Shown here: positions 1-8,237 of the stretch, one piece after another | How positions within the stretch are numbered: position 1 is the stretch's first letter | Layout of the letters: every line of letters starts with the position of its first letter | NCBI GenBank assembly: GCA_023458355.1 | Contig: JAEWZS010000120.1 | Location: 1 to 14,119, forward strand | Origin: Bacillota bacterium | GTDB lineage: Bacteria; Bacillota; Clostridia; Christensenellales; CAG-138 | Direction of reading: 5' to 3' | DNA length: 14,119 nt | Notes under the pieces: generated by a model | What the model saw: only the letters and a program-made list of their open reading frames with translations | Databases searched by the model: none | Told to the model about the DNA's origin: nothing | Position numbers and translations under genes: made by a program

Positions 1-2524
1 CTATGATCGTTCGCGCAAGCAATGTTTCAAGCTTGCTTGATAGGAGCCGCTTTAACGGCCTTGCGCCGTACTGCGGGTCGTAGCCCGTTTCTGCAAAATA
101 CTCCTTTGCTGCATCGGTCAGCTTTAATGTTAGCCTGCGCTCCGCTAAGCGCTTTTCTATATCCTTAAGCTGCAGCTCCATGATGCTGTAAATCTCCTTG
201 CGGTTCAAGGGTTTGTAGAACACAATGTCATCGATACGGTTTAAAAACTCCGGCCTGAAGCTGCGCTTTACGAGCGTTTCCACCTGTATGCGGGCTTCAG
301 GCGAAATCTCGCCGTTTTTAATGCCCTCGAGAATAAAGTTTGAACCGAGGTTCGAGGTCATCACGATCACGGTGTTCTTAAAGTCCACCGTTCGGCCTTG
401 CGAATCGGTGATACGCCCGTCGTCGAGCACTTGTAAAAGCACATTGAACACGTCCGGATGCGCTTTTTCGATTTCATCGAAGAGCACCACGCAGTACGGA
501 CGGCGGCGCTCAGCCTCAGTACGCTGCCCGCCTTCATCGTAGCCGACATAGCCAGGAGGTGCACCGATGAGCCGCGACACGGAGAACTTCTCCATGTATT
601 CGCTCATGTCGATGCGCACGAGGTTATTTTCGTCGTCAAAGAGCGCTTCACTGAGCGCTTTGGCAAGCTCCGTTTTACCTACGCCCGTAGGACCTAAGAA
701 CAAAAAGCTGCCAATGGGTTTTTTCGGGTCCTTAAGCCCCGAGCGGGTGCGGAGTATAGCATCGCAAACGGTGTTGACTGCCTCATCCTGCCCAATGACC
801 CGCGCATGTAGAATCGTATCAAGATGCAAAAGCTTTTCTCGTTCACCTTCAATGAGTTTCATGACGGGGATGCCCGTCCAGCGCGATACGATGCGGGCGA
901 TTTCATCCTCACTTACACGGTCGCGCAATAAGCCGGAGGTCTTGCCCTCCTCAAAAAGCTTCTCTGCCTCATCAAGCTGTTCCTTCAGCTTTGGGAGCTG
1001 CCCGTATTTTAATTCCGCAGCGAGCGAAAGGTTATATTCGCGCTCCGCCTTTTCCATATCCGCGTTAAGCTTTTCGATTTCACCGCGAATCTTCTGCACA
1101 TTTTTGATGGAATCTTTCTCGTTCTCCCAGCGTGCCTTAAGGCCGTTAAATACATCGCGCTCCTTAGCAATATCCTTTCGTATCTCATCCAAATGCTCCA
1201 AGGAAAGCTTGTCGCTTTCCTTTTTGAGCGCAGCCTCCTCAATCTCAAGCTGCATGATACGGCGGGAGATCTGATCGAGTTCGAGCGGCATGGAGTCCAT
1301 CTCCGTACGTATCATGGCACATGCCTCGTCTACAAGGTCAATGGCCTTATCCGGCAAAAAGCGATCTGAGATATAGCGGTTGGATAGCGTTGCAGCGGCA
1401 ATGAGGGCGCTATCGTTAATCTTCACGCCGTGGAACACTTCGTACCGTTCCTTTAAGCCACGCAAAATAGCAATGGTATCCTCAACCGTCGGCTCCTCTA
1501 CCATGACAGGCTGGAAGCGGCGCGAAAGCGCAGCGTCCTTTTCTATATATTTACGGTACTCATCGAGCGTGGTGGCACCTATGCAGTGAAGTTCGCCGCG
1601 AGCGAGCATGGGTTTTAGGAGATTGCCCGCGTCCATGGCACCTTCGGTCTTGCCCGCACCTACGATGTTGTGAAGCTCGTCGATAAAGAGTATGATGCGG
1701 CCTTCACTGCGCTTTACCTCGTTGAGAACGGCCTTTAAGCGTTCTTCAAACTCGCCGCGATACTTAGCACCCGCGATGAGCGCTCCCATATCGAGAGAGA
1801 ATATGCTGCGCTCTTTTAAGGAAGCAGGTACGTCCCCGCGTACAATGCGCTGCGCAAGCCCTTCGGCGATGGCGGTTTTACCTACGCCCGGCTCGCCGAT
1901 TAAAACAGGGTTGTTTTTAGTTTTACGCGAGAGTATGCGGATTACGTTTCGCACCTCTTCATCGCGCCCTATAACCGGGTCGAGCTTTTGTCTTTTTGCC
2001 AGCTCCACAAGATCCTGTGCGTATTTTTTAAGCGCATCATAGGTTTCCTCGGGTGTGTCGCTTGTAACGCGTGTACTGCCTCTTACTTCGTTTAAAACCT
2101 TTAAAAAGTCGTTCTTCCGTATGTTAAAACGACGAAACATCTCGCCAATGGCGGCGTTTGGTACATCCATAAGGCCTAACGCAAGGTGCTCTACGGACAC
2201 ATACTCGTCTTTCATGCGTCCGGCTTCTTTTTCCGCCTCGTTGAGCGCACGGTCAAGCTCTTGTGTTACATAAATCTTATCCGCTTCACGCCCGCTGCCT
2301 GTTACCGCAGGCATGGTGTTTAAGCGATTTTCAAGCGCCGCAACAAGGGCGTTCGTATCCGTGCCCATGCGGGAAAACAGGCTTAAGATAAGCGAGTTTT
2401 CCTGGCGCGCAAGTGCAAGCAAAAGATGCTCCTCATCAAGCTGCTGATGGCTCAACTCTATAGCCAGGCTCTGTGCTGCCTGCACTGCCTCTAAGGATTT
2501 CTTCGTAAATTTATTGGCGTTCAC
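1..2524 (-). CDS. clpB: ATP-dependent disaggregase ClpB (3' end cut by window)
   Basis: Hsp100 chaperone that threads aggregated proteins through a hexameric ring together with DnaK. I read 841 codons on the minus strand; the last 20 or so residues of a typical ClpB lie outside the window. Visible parts are the Clp N-terminal repeat domain (about 1-145), the first AAA+ module with Walker A GEPGVGKT (210-217), Walker B FIDELH (about 280) and pore loop KYRGEFE (about 254-260), a charged coiled-coil middle domain (about 400-530), and the second AAA+ module with Walker A GPTGVGKT (611-618) and the GYVGYDEGG pore loop. The long middle domain separates it from ClpA and ClpC. The start is GTG at 2524, preceded by AGGAGGTGG. 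No CIRCE or CtsR heptad repeat is visible upstream, so heat-shock control by those repressors is not supported. Confidence 0.97.
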   Translation of the reverse strand, partial: MNANKFTKKSLEAVQAAQSLAIELSHQQLDEEHLLLALARQENSLILSLFSRMGTDTNALVAALENRLNTMPAVTGSGREADKIYVTQELDRALNEAEKEAGRMKDEYVSVEHLALGLMDVPNAAIGEMFRRFNIRKNDFLKVLNEVRGSTRVTSDTPEETYDALKKYAQDLVELAKRQKLDPVIGRDEEVRNVIRILSRKTKNNPVLIGEPGVGKTAIAEGLAQRIVRGDVPASLKERSIFSLDMGALIAGAKYRGEFEERLKAVLNEVKRSEGRIILFIDELHNIVGAGKTEGAMDAGNLLKPMLARGELHCIGATTLDEYRKYIEKDAALSRRFQPVMVEEPTVEDTIAILRGLKERYEVFHGVKINDSALIAAATLSNRYISDRFLPDKAIDLVDEACAMIRTEMDSMPLELDQISRRIMQLEIEEAALKKESDKLSLEHLDEIRKDIAKERDVFNGLKARWENEKDSIKNVQKIRGEIEKLNADMEKAEREYNLSLAAELKYGQLPKLKEQLDEAEKLFEEGKTSGLLRDRVSEDEIARIVSRWTGIPVMKLIEGEREKLLHLDTILHARVIGQDEAVNTVCDAILRTRSGLKDPKKPIGSFLFLGPTGVGKTELAKALSEALFDDENNLVRIDMSEYMEKFSVSRLIGAPPGYVGYDEGGQRTEAERRRPYCVVLFDEIEKAHPDVFNVLLQVLDDGRITDSQGRTVDFKNTVIVMTSNLGSNFILEGIKNGEISPEARIQVETLVKRSFRPEFLNRIDDIVFYKPLNRKEIYSIMELQLKDIEKRLAERRLTLKLTDAAKEYFAETGYDPQYGARPLKRLLSSKLETLLARTII

Positions 2525-2555
2525 GCGCCTCCACCTCCTTAGGTCATTTTGTACG

Positions 2556-2574
2556 ATTATAACAGCACATTATA
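2556..2574 (-). promoter_or_regulatory. Candidate clpB promoter, two TATAAT boxes
   Basis: On the minus strand a perfect TATAAT with an upstream TG (TG-T-TATAAT, extended -10 form) lies at 2556-2561, and a second TATAAT lies at 2569-2574. Neither has a good -35 at 16-18 bp, which fits an extended -10 promoter. The TATAAT nearest the gene is about 31 nt from the GTG start. Confidence 0.45.
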
Positions 2575-2647
2575 GTATGGCGGTGAACAAAGCGGTTTAA
2601 AATTTTGAAAGAAATGTGAAAGAGAACGTTTCTTTTCGCTGCGGGCG

Positions 2648-2680
2648 AAAACAAGAAAATCCGCGTAACGCTGCGGATTT
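2648..2680 (-). terminator. Intrinsic terminator after the MFS gene
   Basis: Read on the minus strand, AAATCCGC (2680-2673) pairs with GCGGATTT (2664-2657) around an 8-nt loop and is followed by TCTTGTTTT. It sits just after the transporter stop codon and separates that operon from clpB. Confidence 0.75.
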
Positions 2681-2711
2681 ACATTTAGAACTGAATATAT
2701 TGGGAAGGTCT

Positions 2712-3983
2712 TTACGTATTTCCCTCCTCACAAACATCTTCTGCAGCGTTTGCAGCCTCGCTTTGTGTTAGGTTCAGTTCATTCTCCCGGGTTTTTTGCC
2801 GCACCTGCAAAAGCCGCTTGCCGAAAACCATAGCGAAAACACCGGCACCGAGAAGTAAAAGGCTGCCCGAGAGATACCACATGTACTTATAATCAGAATA
2901 CGCGCTCATGGCGGCACCGCTCAGCGACGCAATAAGCCCGCCGATTTGCAGTACAAAGGAAAACAGCGAAAGAATGCTCGCACGCCCCTTAGAAGGTGCC
3001 AGTTGGTTTAAAAGCGCGCTTTCGGCTACGCTGCCGCTGCCGAGGAACAAATAGGCAAGAGAATATACACCTGCAAAAAGAAAAGATTCGCTTTGAGTAA
3101 CGAGCAGCCCAAGGCTCAAGCCAAACAGAGCTTTGAAGCCGAGCGCCGCAACCACGCCTATTTGAGGATGCTTTGTCAATAAAAATTGTGTAAGCTTACT
3201 TCCCACAACCACACAAGCAAAACCCGCAAAACTGACGGCACCGAAAACAAAAGGCGGCGGAGACAGTTTTAGTAAAGCCGGCTGCCAATATGTTTCTACG
3301 GAAAGGAGCGCGAATCCCGTCAAAATGGATAGCACGAACAGCATACGCACCTTCCCCTTTTGTATGACAAAAGAAAGGCTTTCACGCACCTGCACACGAA
3401 ATCCCCCAAGCATTCCGCGCGCCTTACTACATGGGCGCGGTTGTTCGTGCACAAACAAAATCGTGCACACAAGAACCAGTGTATAGACGGTAAGATTTAC
3501 AAGTAGATTGCCCGCGTACCGCTCACCAATTCCACTAATAATACCTCCCGTGAGCGCACCCGCCGCCAAGCCCGCATTCTCCATAATGGATACTTGCGCA
3601 GATACCTTTACCACCTCGCACCCACTTGAAACAGCTTCATCCATCGCCAAAGCATCAATGCTGCCTGAAGAAAACGCGCGCGCCAAACCAAGCAGCACCA
3701 TCGCTGCTGCAAGTAATGAAGCGGTGGTCGAAAACAGCAGCACGCAATAGCTCAAAACATACAGAGCGGCGGATAGCGCGTAGGCTTTTTTCCTACCGCA
3801 TAAATCCGCAAACACCCCGCTTGGAAATTCCGCAGCGATTACCGTAAGTGAATAGATGCCCAGCATTAACGAAACCGTACTGATGGTTGCGCCGTGCTCA
3901 AGAAGTGCCAGCGCCAGAACCGGTGCCATGATGCCTGATGCAAAGGTGTTTAGAAAGATTAACAGCCGGTATCTTTTACGCAT
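2712..3983 (-). CDS. MFS transporter, drug-efflux-like
   Basis: A 423-residue polytopic membrane protein with about 12 hydrophobic segments. The loop between helices 2 and 3 carries the MFS signature (GVFADLCGRKKAYALSA), and helix 4-5 is rich in Gly and Ala, as in drug/H+ antiporters. The C-terminal tail (about 30 residues, charged) is cytoplasmic. The start is ATG 3983, with AGGAG upstream and one base after the regulator's stop codon; an upstream in-frame ATG at 4061 lies inside the regulator gene and was rejected. The gene is cotranscribed and probably translationally coupled with the ArsR-type regulator, so the pair probably forms a substrate-induced efflux unit. The substrate cannot be told from sequence. 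Confidence 0.88.
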   Translation of the reverse strand: MRKRYRLLIFLNTFASGIMAPVLALALLEHGATISTVSLMLGIYSLTVIAAEFPSGVFADLCGRKKAYALSAALYVLSYCVLLFSTTASLLAAAMVLLGLARAFSSGSIDALAMDEAVSSGCEVVKVSAQVSIMENAGLAAGALTGGIISGIGERYAGNLLVNLTVYTLVLVCTILFVHEQPRPCSKARGMLGGFRVQVRESLSFVIQKGKVRMLFVLSILTGFALLSVETYWQPALLKLSPPPFVFGAVSFAGFACVVVGSKLTQFLLTKHPQIGVVAALGFKALFGLSLGLLVTQSESFLFAGVYSLAYLFLGSGSVAESALLNQLAPSKGRASILSLFSFVLQIGGLIASLSGAAMSAYSDYKYMWYLSGSLLLLGAGVFAMVFGKRLLQVRQKTRENELNLTQSEAANAAEDVCEEGNT

Positions 3984-3984
3984 C

Positions 3985-4545
3985 TTATTTCTCCTGTACG
4001 GGATAGGTGATAAGCGCATACTCCCACGGCTCACAGTCTTCCTTTGCCGTTTCATGCGCATCGAGATAAGCCCGAATGATACCGTTTAACTCTTTCGCTT
4101 CCTGCGGAGCAAGGTAAATAATTCCGCTTAAAATGTCGCCGTGCTCCGTATGAGAGTTGGATTCGTCTGCATTTTTGCAATATCGTGCAAAGCCTTCGAA
4201 TACGGCAGAAACTGAGTTTTGCATTAACGCAAACCTTTGCTCAGCATATTCATCCTGAATAAGCCCGCCCATCGTCCCGCCAATGCTCACAGTTTTGGGA
4301 AGAAGCTTGTAATAGCTTGCCGTAATACCATGAATAAGCTCGGTATGACTTACTTCTACAAGTCCAAGCTCGCCGAGCTTTTTTAAGTGATGTTGCACGG
4401 CGGAAGCAGAAATACCCATTTGATCCGCCAACTGCTTTGGTGTTTGAGGCGCTTTCGCAAGGCGCATGCAGCGTATAAGCTTCTGCCGCTGCGGGTTGAT
4501 ATAAATATCCATTTCTTTTTTACCGGATAAAACAACAACATCCAT
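3985..4545 (-). CDS. ArsR-type winged-helix transcriptional regulator
   Basis: A 186-residue regulator. Residues about 18-82 form a winged helix: helix 2 is PKQLADQMG, the recognition helix SASAVQHHLKKL lies at about 46-57, and a wing follows at GLVEVSHTELIHG. The pattern is that of ArsR-like HTH proteins. I see no paired cysteines of the ArsR/SmtB metal site, so it is probably not a metal sensor. Residues about 85-186 form an unassigned helical effector or dimer domain. The start is ATG 4545, with AGGAGG eight bases upstream. It leads the operon with the MFS gene, and two palindromes in its own promoter suggest autoregulation. Confidence 0.82.
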   Translation of the reverse strand: MDVVVLSGKKEMDIYINPQRQKLIRCMRLAKAPQTPKQLADQMGISASAVQHHLKKLGELGLVEVSHTELIHGITASYYKLLPKTVSIGGTMGGLIQDEYAEQRFALMQNSVSAVFEGFARYCKNADESNSHTEHGDILSGIIYLAPQEAKELNGIIRAYLDAHETAKEDCEPWEYALITYPVQEK

Positions 4546-4558
4546 ATTGTACTCCTCC

Positions 4559-4585
4559 TAACGTTACACACATTATAACGTTATA
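4559..4585. promoter_or_regulatory. Twin TAACGTTA palindromes, likely operator
   Basis: TAACGTTA, itself a perfect palindrome, occurs at 4559-4566 and 4576-4583; the second extends to the 12-bp palindrome TATAACGTTATA (4574-4585). Centres are 17 bp apart. One copy overlaps the -10 box and the other lies between the -10 and the ribosome binding site, which is a repressor-like placement. Binding by the adjacent regulator is inference. Confidence 0.5.
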
Positions 4586-4601
4586 TTATATGTAATGTAA
4601 A
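4572..4601 (-). promoter_or_regulatory. Promoter of the regulator-MFS operon
   Basis: On the minus strand TTTACA (4601-4596), an 18-bp spacer and a perfect TATAAT (4577-4572) lie 27 bp before the ATG. The -10 box overlaps the palindrome described separately. Confidence 0.7.
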
Positions 4602-4686
4602 GCGTTTTGTTGCCATTCTATTACTCACGTGCAAAAAACGTAAAAACCCTTGATATATTGTTGGTTTTGCGCGATAATAAGCCCAT

Positions 4687-4692
4687 TATAAT
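4687..4692 (+). promoter_or_regulatory. -10 box of the xpt-guaA promoter
   Basis: A perfect TATAAT lies about 200 bp before xpt. The -35 region is weak (TTTTGC or GTTTTG around 4664-4670). Transcription from here would give an unusually long leader of about 195 nt. Confidence 0.45.
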
Positions 4693-4698
4693 TTGAAA

Positions 4699-4894
4699 AC
4701 ACAATTGAGAAAGCGAGGCTTGGATGCGCCATGAGACTTGGCTGCCGGGGAGGCTTTGCAAGCGTGGTACGAAAACAGAATATACTTCAAGCATTTACCG
4801 ATTGTATTTAGATTGGCCGTTTCATACGGCGGCAGGTTTGCCGTGCGGAAGCGGCTGATTTTATTTAAAATTTTAGCTAAAAGGACGATTTTAT
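4699..4894 (+). promoter_or_regulatory. Structured xpt leader, possible attenuator
   Basis: The region between the promoter and xpt is non-coding and rich in short complementary blocks. GCCGT (4816-4820) pairs with ACGGC (4826-4830). A second GCCGT (4840-4844) can pair with GCGGC (4851-4855), closed by GCGGAA and followed by TGATTTTATTT, a modest terminator. Alternatively ACGGC (4826-4830) pairs with the second GCCGT, which would break the terminator. This is the layout of a transcription attenuator. The xpt gene is often under a guanine riboswitch, but the conserved core of that aptamer is absent. The upstream part (4715-4770) could hold a sensor that I cannot name. The rest of the 349-base gap holds the two divergent promoters. 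Confidence 0.35.
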
Positions 4895-5476
4895 ATGGAG
4901 CTTCTCAAAGAACGCATTCGACGCGAGGCGCGCGTACTACCCGGTAACATCATTAAGATAGACGGCTTTTTAAACCACCGCGTCGACGTAATGTTTATGC
5001 AAGAACTTGCACATGAGTTTAAGAGGCTTTTTCCCCTTGAAGGTCTCACCGCCATACTTACCGTGGAAGCTTCGGGCATCGCGCTTGGCACGGTCTGTGC
5101 GCTTGAATTCGGTGTACCCATGATATTCGCAAAAAAAGCAAAGTCCGACAACATTGAAGGCGGCTTGTACCATAGCGAAATATTCTCTTACACCTATAAA
5201 AAGAAGGTAACGCTTTTGATGAGCGCACAATGGCTCAAAGCGGGCGATAAGGTGCTCATCATAGACGACTTCTTAGCAAACGGAGAAGCTCTCAGAGGGC
5301 TTGTGGATATTGTTTCTCAGGCAGGAGCCGAGCTTTTAGGCATCGGCGTTGCCGTCGAAAAAGGCTTTCAGGGCGGCGGCGATCGTTTAAGGGCGCAGGG
5401 TGTAAATGTTCAGTCATTGGCTATCATAGAAAAAGCGGACGAAAACGGCATCGTGTTCCGCAAGGAAACCACATAA
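4895..5476 (+). CDS. xpt: Xanthine phosphoribosyltransferase
   Basis: Salvages xanthine to XMP using PRPP in the cytoplasm. The 193 residues match the usual Xpt length. The start MELLKERIRREA and the block LPGNIIKIDGFLNHRVD are typical of Xpt. The PRPP-binding loop is VLIIDDFLANGEA (120-132), and VEASGIA (57-63) and FAKKAK (78-83) are also family-typical. Start ATG 4895 follows AAAGGA. It precedes guaA by 13 bases, so the pair makes a short route from xanthine through XMP to GMP, which is a logical operon. Confidence 0.95.
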   Translation: MELLKERIRREARVLPGNIIKIDGFLNHRVDVMFMQELAHEFKRLFPLEGLTAILTVEASGIALGTVCALEFGVPMIFAKKAKSDNIEGGLYHSEIFSYTYKKKVTLLMSAQWLKAGDKVLIIDDFLANGEALRGLVDIVSQAGAELLGIGVAVEKGFQGGGDRLRAQGVNVQSLAIIEKADENGIVFRKETT

Positions 5477-5489
5477 AGGAAGGAATGCT

Positions 5490-7013
5490 ATGGAACGTAT
5501 TGCGGTACTCGATTTCGGGGGCCAATATAACCAACTTATCGCGCGGCGCGTACGCGAAGCAGGTGTATACAGCGAACTGCTCCCTCGTAACGCCAGCATG
5601 GAGCGCATCAAGGGCGAGGGTTTAAGCGGTATCATTTTTACCGGAGGACCGGACAGCGTGTATGCTGAAAATGCAATGTCCTGCTCCGACGAGGTATTTT
5701 CTTTGGGCGTGCCCATATTGGGCATCTGCTATGGCATGCAGTACATCGCTAAGGTATTCGGCGGTGAAATACACGCATCAAGCATTAAAGAATACGGCAA
5801 GACCCCCATACAAGTATACCCGCATCCGCTCCTTGAGGGCGTGGATGAGGGCTATGTGTGGATGAATCATAACGATTCGGTCACCAAAATGCCTGCGGGG
5901 TTTACCTCCATTGCGCATACGGAAAACTGTGCTTTTGCGGCGTTTGCAAATGACGAAAAGCGGCTGTACGGCATCCAGTTCCACGCGGAGGTGGCACACT
6001 CTGCGCATGGTGAACGTATCTTCGCTAATTTCTTAAGAAACATATGCGGCTGTAAATGCAACTATAGCCCGGGTGCGCTTTCGGATTCTCTCATCGCCGA
6101 AATTCGTGAAAAGGTGGGCTCAGGCTGCGTGCTGGGTGCATTGAGCGGAGGTGTCGATTCCTCCGTGGCGGCGGTACTCGTACACCGCGCCATCGGCGAC
6201 AAGCTTACATGCATCTTTGTGGACCACGGCCTCTTACGCCAAAATGAAGCCCAAGAAGTACTTTCCTACTACCGGAACAACCTTAACCTCAACGTGATTG
6301 CCGTGGACGCAAGCGAGCGCTTTCTAAAAAAGCTTGAGGGCGTTGTAGATCCTGAGACAAAGCGCAAGATTATAGGCACGGAATTTATCCGCGTGTTCGA
6401 GGAGGAAGCCAAAAAGCTAGGCGGCGCGGACTACCTTTTGCAGGGTACCATCTACCCCGATATCATCGAGAGCGGCACGGCGGGTTCTGCTACCATCAAG
6501 AGCCACCACAACGTTGGCGGCCTCCCCAAGGACATTGACTGTAAAGGTCTCGTCGAACCGCTTCGCATGCTCTTTAAAGACGAAGTGCGCGCACTTGGCG
6601 AGCACCTGAATATGCCGACTGACCTCGTGTGGCGACAGCCCTTCCCCGGCCCCGGCCTAGCCATCCGCATCATCGGCGACATAACCAAGGATAAACTAGA
6701 GATCCTTCGCAATAGCGATTATATCTTCCGCGAGGAAGTACGCCTTGCAGGCCTCGACCGCGCCATTTGGCAGTACTTTACCGTGTTCACCGGCATTCGC
6801 AGCGTCGGCGTCATGGGCGACCTTCGCACCTACGACTACGTCATCGGCGTGCGTGCTGTAACAAGCACCGACGCTATGACCGTAGAGTGGGCCGAAATCC
6901 CTTTCCCCGTCCTCCGCCGCATCTCCGAGCGCATCATTGCCGAAGTCCCTCATGTAAACCGTGTGGTGTACGACATTACGTCAAAGCCGCCGGGAACGAT
7001 AGAGTGGGAATGA
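5490..7013 (+). CDS. guaA: Glutamine-hydrolysing GMP synthase
   Basis: Converts XMP to GMP with ATP and glutamine. The 507 residues comprise a class I glutamine amidotransferase domain (1-185; catalytic Cys80 in GICYGMQ, His165 and Glu167 in FHAEV), an ATP pyrophosphatase domain with P-loop SGGVDSS (219-225), and the dimerisation domain ending in KPPGTIEWE. The usual FHPEV reads FHAEV here. The start follows GGAAGG. The last codons GAG TGG GAA TGA contain the first of two GAGTGGGA repeats, so the final bases and stop codon probably come from an inserted island rather than the original gene. The protein end remains intact (I-E-W-E). Confidence 0.97.
   Translation: MERIAVLDFGGQYNQLIARRVREAGVYSELLPRNASMERIKGEGLSGIIFTGGPDSVYAENAMSCSDEVFSLGVPILGICYGMQYIAKVFGGEIHASSIKEYGKTPIQVYPHPLLEGVDEGYVWMNHNDSVTKMPAGFTSIAHTENCAFAAFANDEKRLYGIQFHAEVAHSAHGERIFANFLRNICGCKCNYSPGALSDSLIAEIREKVGSGCVLGALSGGVDSSVAAVLVHRAIGDKLTCIFVDHGLLRQNEAQEVLSYYRNNLNLNVIAVDASERFLKKLEGVVDPETKRKIIGTEFIRVFEEEAKKLGGADYLLQGTIYPDIIESGTAGSATIKSHHNVGGLPKDIDCKGLVEPLRMLFKDEVRALGEHLNMPTDLVWRQPFPGPGLAIRIIGDITKDKLEILRNSDYIFREEVRLAGLDRAIWQYFTVFTGIRSVGVMGDLRTYDYVIGVRAVTSTDAMTVEWAEIPFPVLRRISERIIAEVPHVNRVVYDITSKPPGTIEWE
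7002..7009 (+). repeat. Left attachment repeat GAGTGGGA (attL core)
   Basis: An 8-bp sequence inside the last guaA codons, repeated exactly at 12521-12528. In frame it encodes Glu-Trp plus the first two bases of the final Glu. The guaA 3' end is a known site for island integration. Confidence 0.75.
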
Positions 7014-7020
7014 GGTAATA

Positions 7021-7072
7021 ACCCCGAAAGCCGCAGAAATGCTCGGTTTTCGGGGTAAATTTTTAGTTTTTT
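7021..7072 (+). terminator. Strong intrinsic terminator after guaA (island-borne)
   Basis: A 13-bp stem, ACCCCGAAAGCCG (7021-7033) with CGGTTTTCGGGGT (7044-7056), with one G-U pair and a 10-nt loop, is followed by AAATTTTTAGTTTTTT. It lies 7 bases after the stop codon and inside the proposed island, so it replaces the displaced native guaA terminator. Confidence 0.92.
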
Positions 7073-7171
7073 ACACGCAACCAAGATGCGGAACAGTTGG
7101 TGAAGCAGCTCCCGCTCTTGCATCGACCTGGTATGGTGCTGTAGGTTCGGCTAGCCTCTCATGTGGCCTCT

Positions 7172-7639
7172 CTATTTACAATCGTCAAGGTGAGCAATAT
7201 ATGCCAAATACGAACAAAGCGCGGGTGTTTTATTCACGAAATCTGACTCGTCTATACCTTTTTGAATATAGAGTTCATCAAAAAGCTCATTGCAGTTAGA
7301 ACTTACATGTACAGAGTTTTCTTCTATGAGTACATATATGTTCGTGTAACTCCTTGTATTGTAGCGATCAAATATCTCATAATAGGCGTTACTTTTTTGA
7401 TTTCGAACAACTTTAACGGCTAAAAAATGAACGTTCCGCAGAGCCAAATCTATCCTTTTACCTTCCGGGGAGTTTACTGCGTTTAATATCGCGCATTGTA
7501 AGGCCGTGCTCCCAAGCTGAATCGGTGATATTTGCTCTGTGTCTACTCTATGTTCCAGCCATGCTATGAGCTCAGCGGCGCTCTTGCGCCCGATAACGAT
7601 TTTATCATGGTATTTGTTGAGAAGAACTTCGATACACAT
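7172..7639 (-). CDS. Hypothetical cytoplasmic protein
   Basis: A 155-residue protein with no signal peptide or membrane helix. I do not recognise the family. The sequence is mixed alpha/beta in character, with VHFLAVKVVRNQKSNAYYEIFDRYN at about 69-93 and four scattered cysteines not arranged as a metal site. Start ATG 7639 lies 10 bases after the stop of the secreted-protein gene upstream; a weak AGGG overlaps that stop codon, which suggests translational coupling with it. It is the last gene of this small minus-strand operon and the leftmost cargo gene of the island. Confidence 0.65.
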   Translation of the reverse strand: MCIEVLLNKYHDKIVIGRKSAAELIAWLEHRVDTEQISPIQLGSTALQCAILNAVNSPEGKRIDLALRNVHFLAVKVVRNQKSNAYYEIFDRYNTRSYTNIYVLIEENSVHVSSNCNELFDELYIQKGIDESDFVNKTPALCSYLAYIAHLDDCK

Positions 7640-7649
7640 TTTACTTACC

Positions 7650-8207
7650 CTAGCCTATTACTACTGAACCCTCAAAAAGAACGGCTACCCAACCAATGGG
7701 TTCACTTACAGAAAACACCTGTGGAGAATTATGAAGAACTCTTACATTTGTTACATCAGTTGGTATATAAATCCTTCCCAATTCTGTTATTACAAAACCA
7801 GAAATACTAAAATGATGTGTGGTATAGGTTGTCCCATTACCCATAGAGGCATACTTTACAGGATTTAATATACTCGTACTGTTAAAGGTCAGTTGTTTAT
7901 AGCGAAAATCACATATTTCAAACCCAACCCAATTAAAAATAACATCGCAAGCGGTCGTAGTCCCGGAGCGTACTATCGCTATTGAAGAAAAACCCAAATC
8001 GCCCCGTGCACTATTCGTGGTGCAGGCCGATTGAACGAGAGCATTCCTCTCTTCAATAGAGCAATTCTCGGGAACGGTAATAATCTCTATACTTTGGTCT
8101 GTGATCACATCTTCTTGAGTGTCAGCTAAAGCATATGAAGAAGATGCAAAACACATAAGGATGGATAGAACCAACAAGAAAGAAATAAATGTCTTTGTAA
8201 ATTTCAT
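7650..8207 (-). CDS. Secreted protein of unknown function
   Basis: A 185-residue protein with a clear Sec signal peptide: MKFTK, a hydrophobic core FISFLLVLSILMCFA, and an AxA cleavage site at SYALA before Asp29. The mature part has four cysteines (49, 62, 87, 99), possibly two disulfides, and its second half is rich in Thr, Ser, Val and Ile, suggesting beta structure. The very C-terminus (WVAVLFEGSVVIG) is hydrophobic but too short and late for a normal anchor. The start follows AGAGGA. It is coupled to the gene at 7172-7639. Family not recognised. Confidence 0.72.
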   Translation of the reverse strand: MKFTKTFISFLLVLSILMCFASSSYALADTQEDVITDQSIEIITVPENCSIEERNALVQSACTTNSARGDLGFSSIAIVRSGTTTACDVIFNWVGFEICDFRYKQLTFNSTSILNPVKYASMGNGTTYTTHHFSISGFVITELGRIYIPTDVTNVRVLHNSPQVFSVSEPIGWVAVLFEGSVVIG

Positions 8208-8237
8208 TTTAATATCCTCTCTTCCGTAAATAATTAA

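Noticed and set aside
2525..2640. CIRCE or CtsR operator upstream of clpB
   Set aside because: Neither the TTAGCACTC-N9-GAGTGCTAA dyad nor GGTCAAA heptad repeats are present.
2633..2651. Inverted repeat TTTTCGC-N5-GCGAAAA
   Set aside because: No T-run follows on either strand and it overlaps the tail of the MFS terminator; not called separately.
3508..3750. Plus-strand ORFs across the MFS and clpB genes
   Set aside because: Antisense shadows of well-supported minus-strand genes without ribosome binding sites.
4699..4894. Guanine (purine) or ZTP riboswitch before xpt
   Set aside because: The purine aptamer's conserved core is absent, and the ZTP 3' pseudoknot strand (CCGCCTGGGCA-like) is missing despite a CCGGGGAGGC stretch.
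7039..7299. Plus-strand 86-codon ORF
   Set aside because: It begins inside the guaA terminator, has no ribosome binding site and overlaps the better-supported minus-strand gene at 7172.
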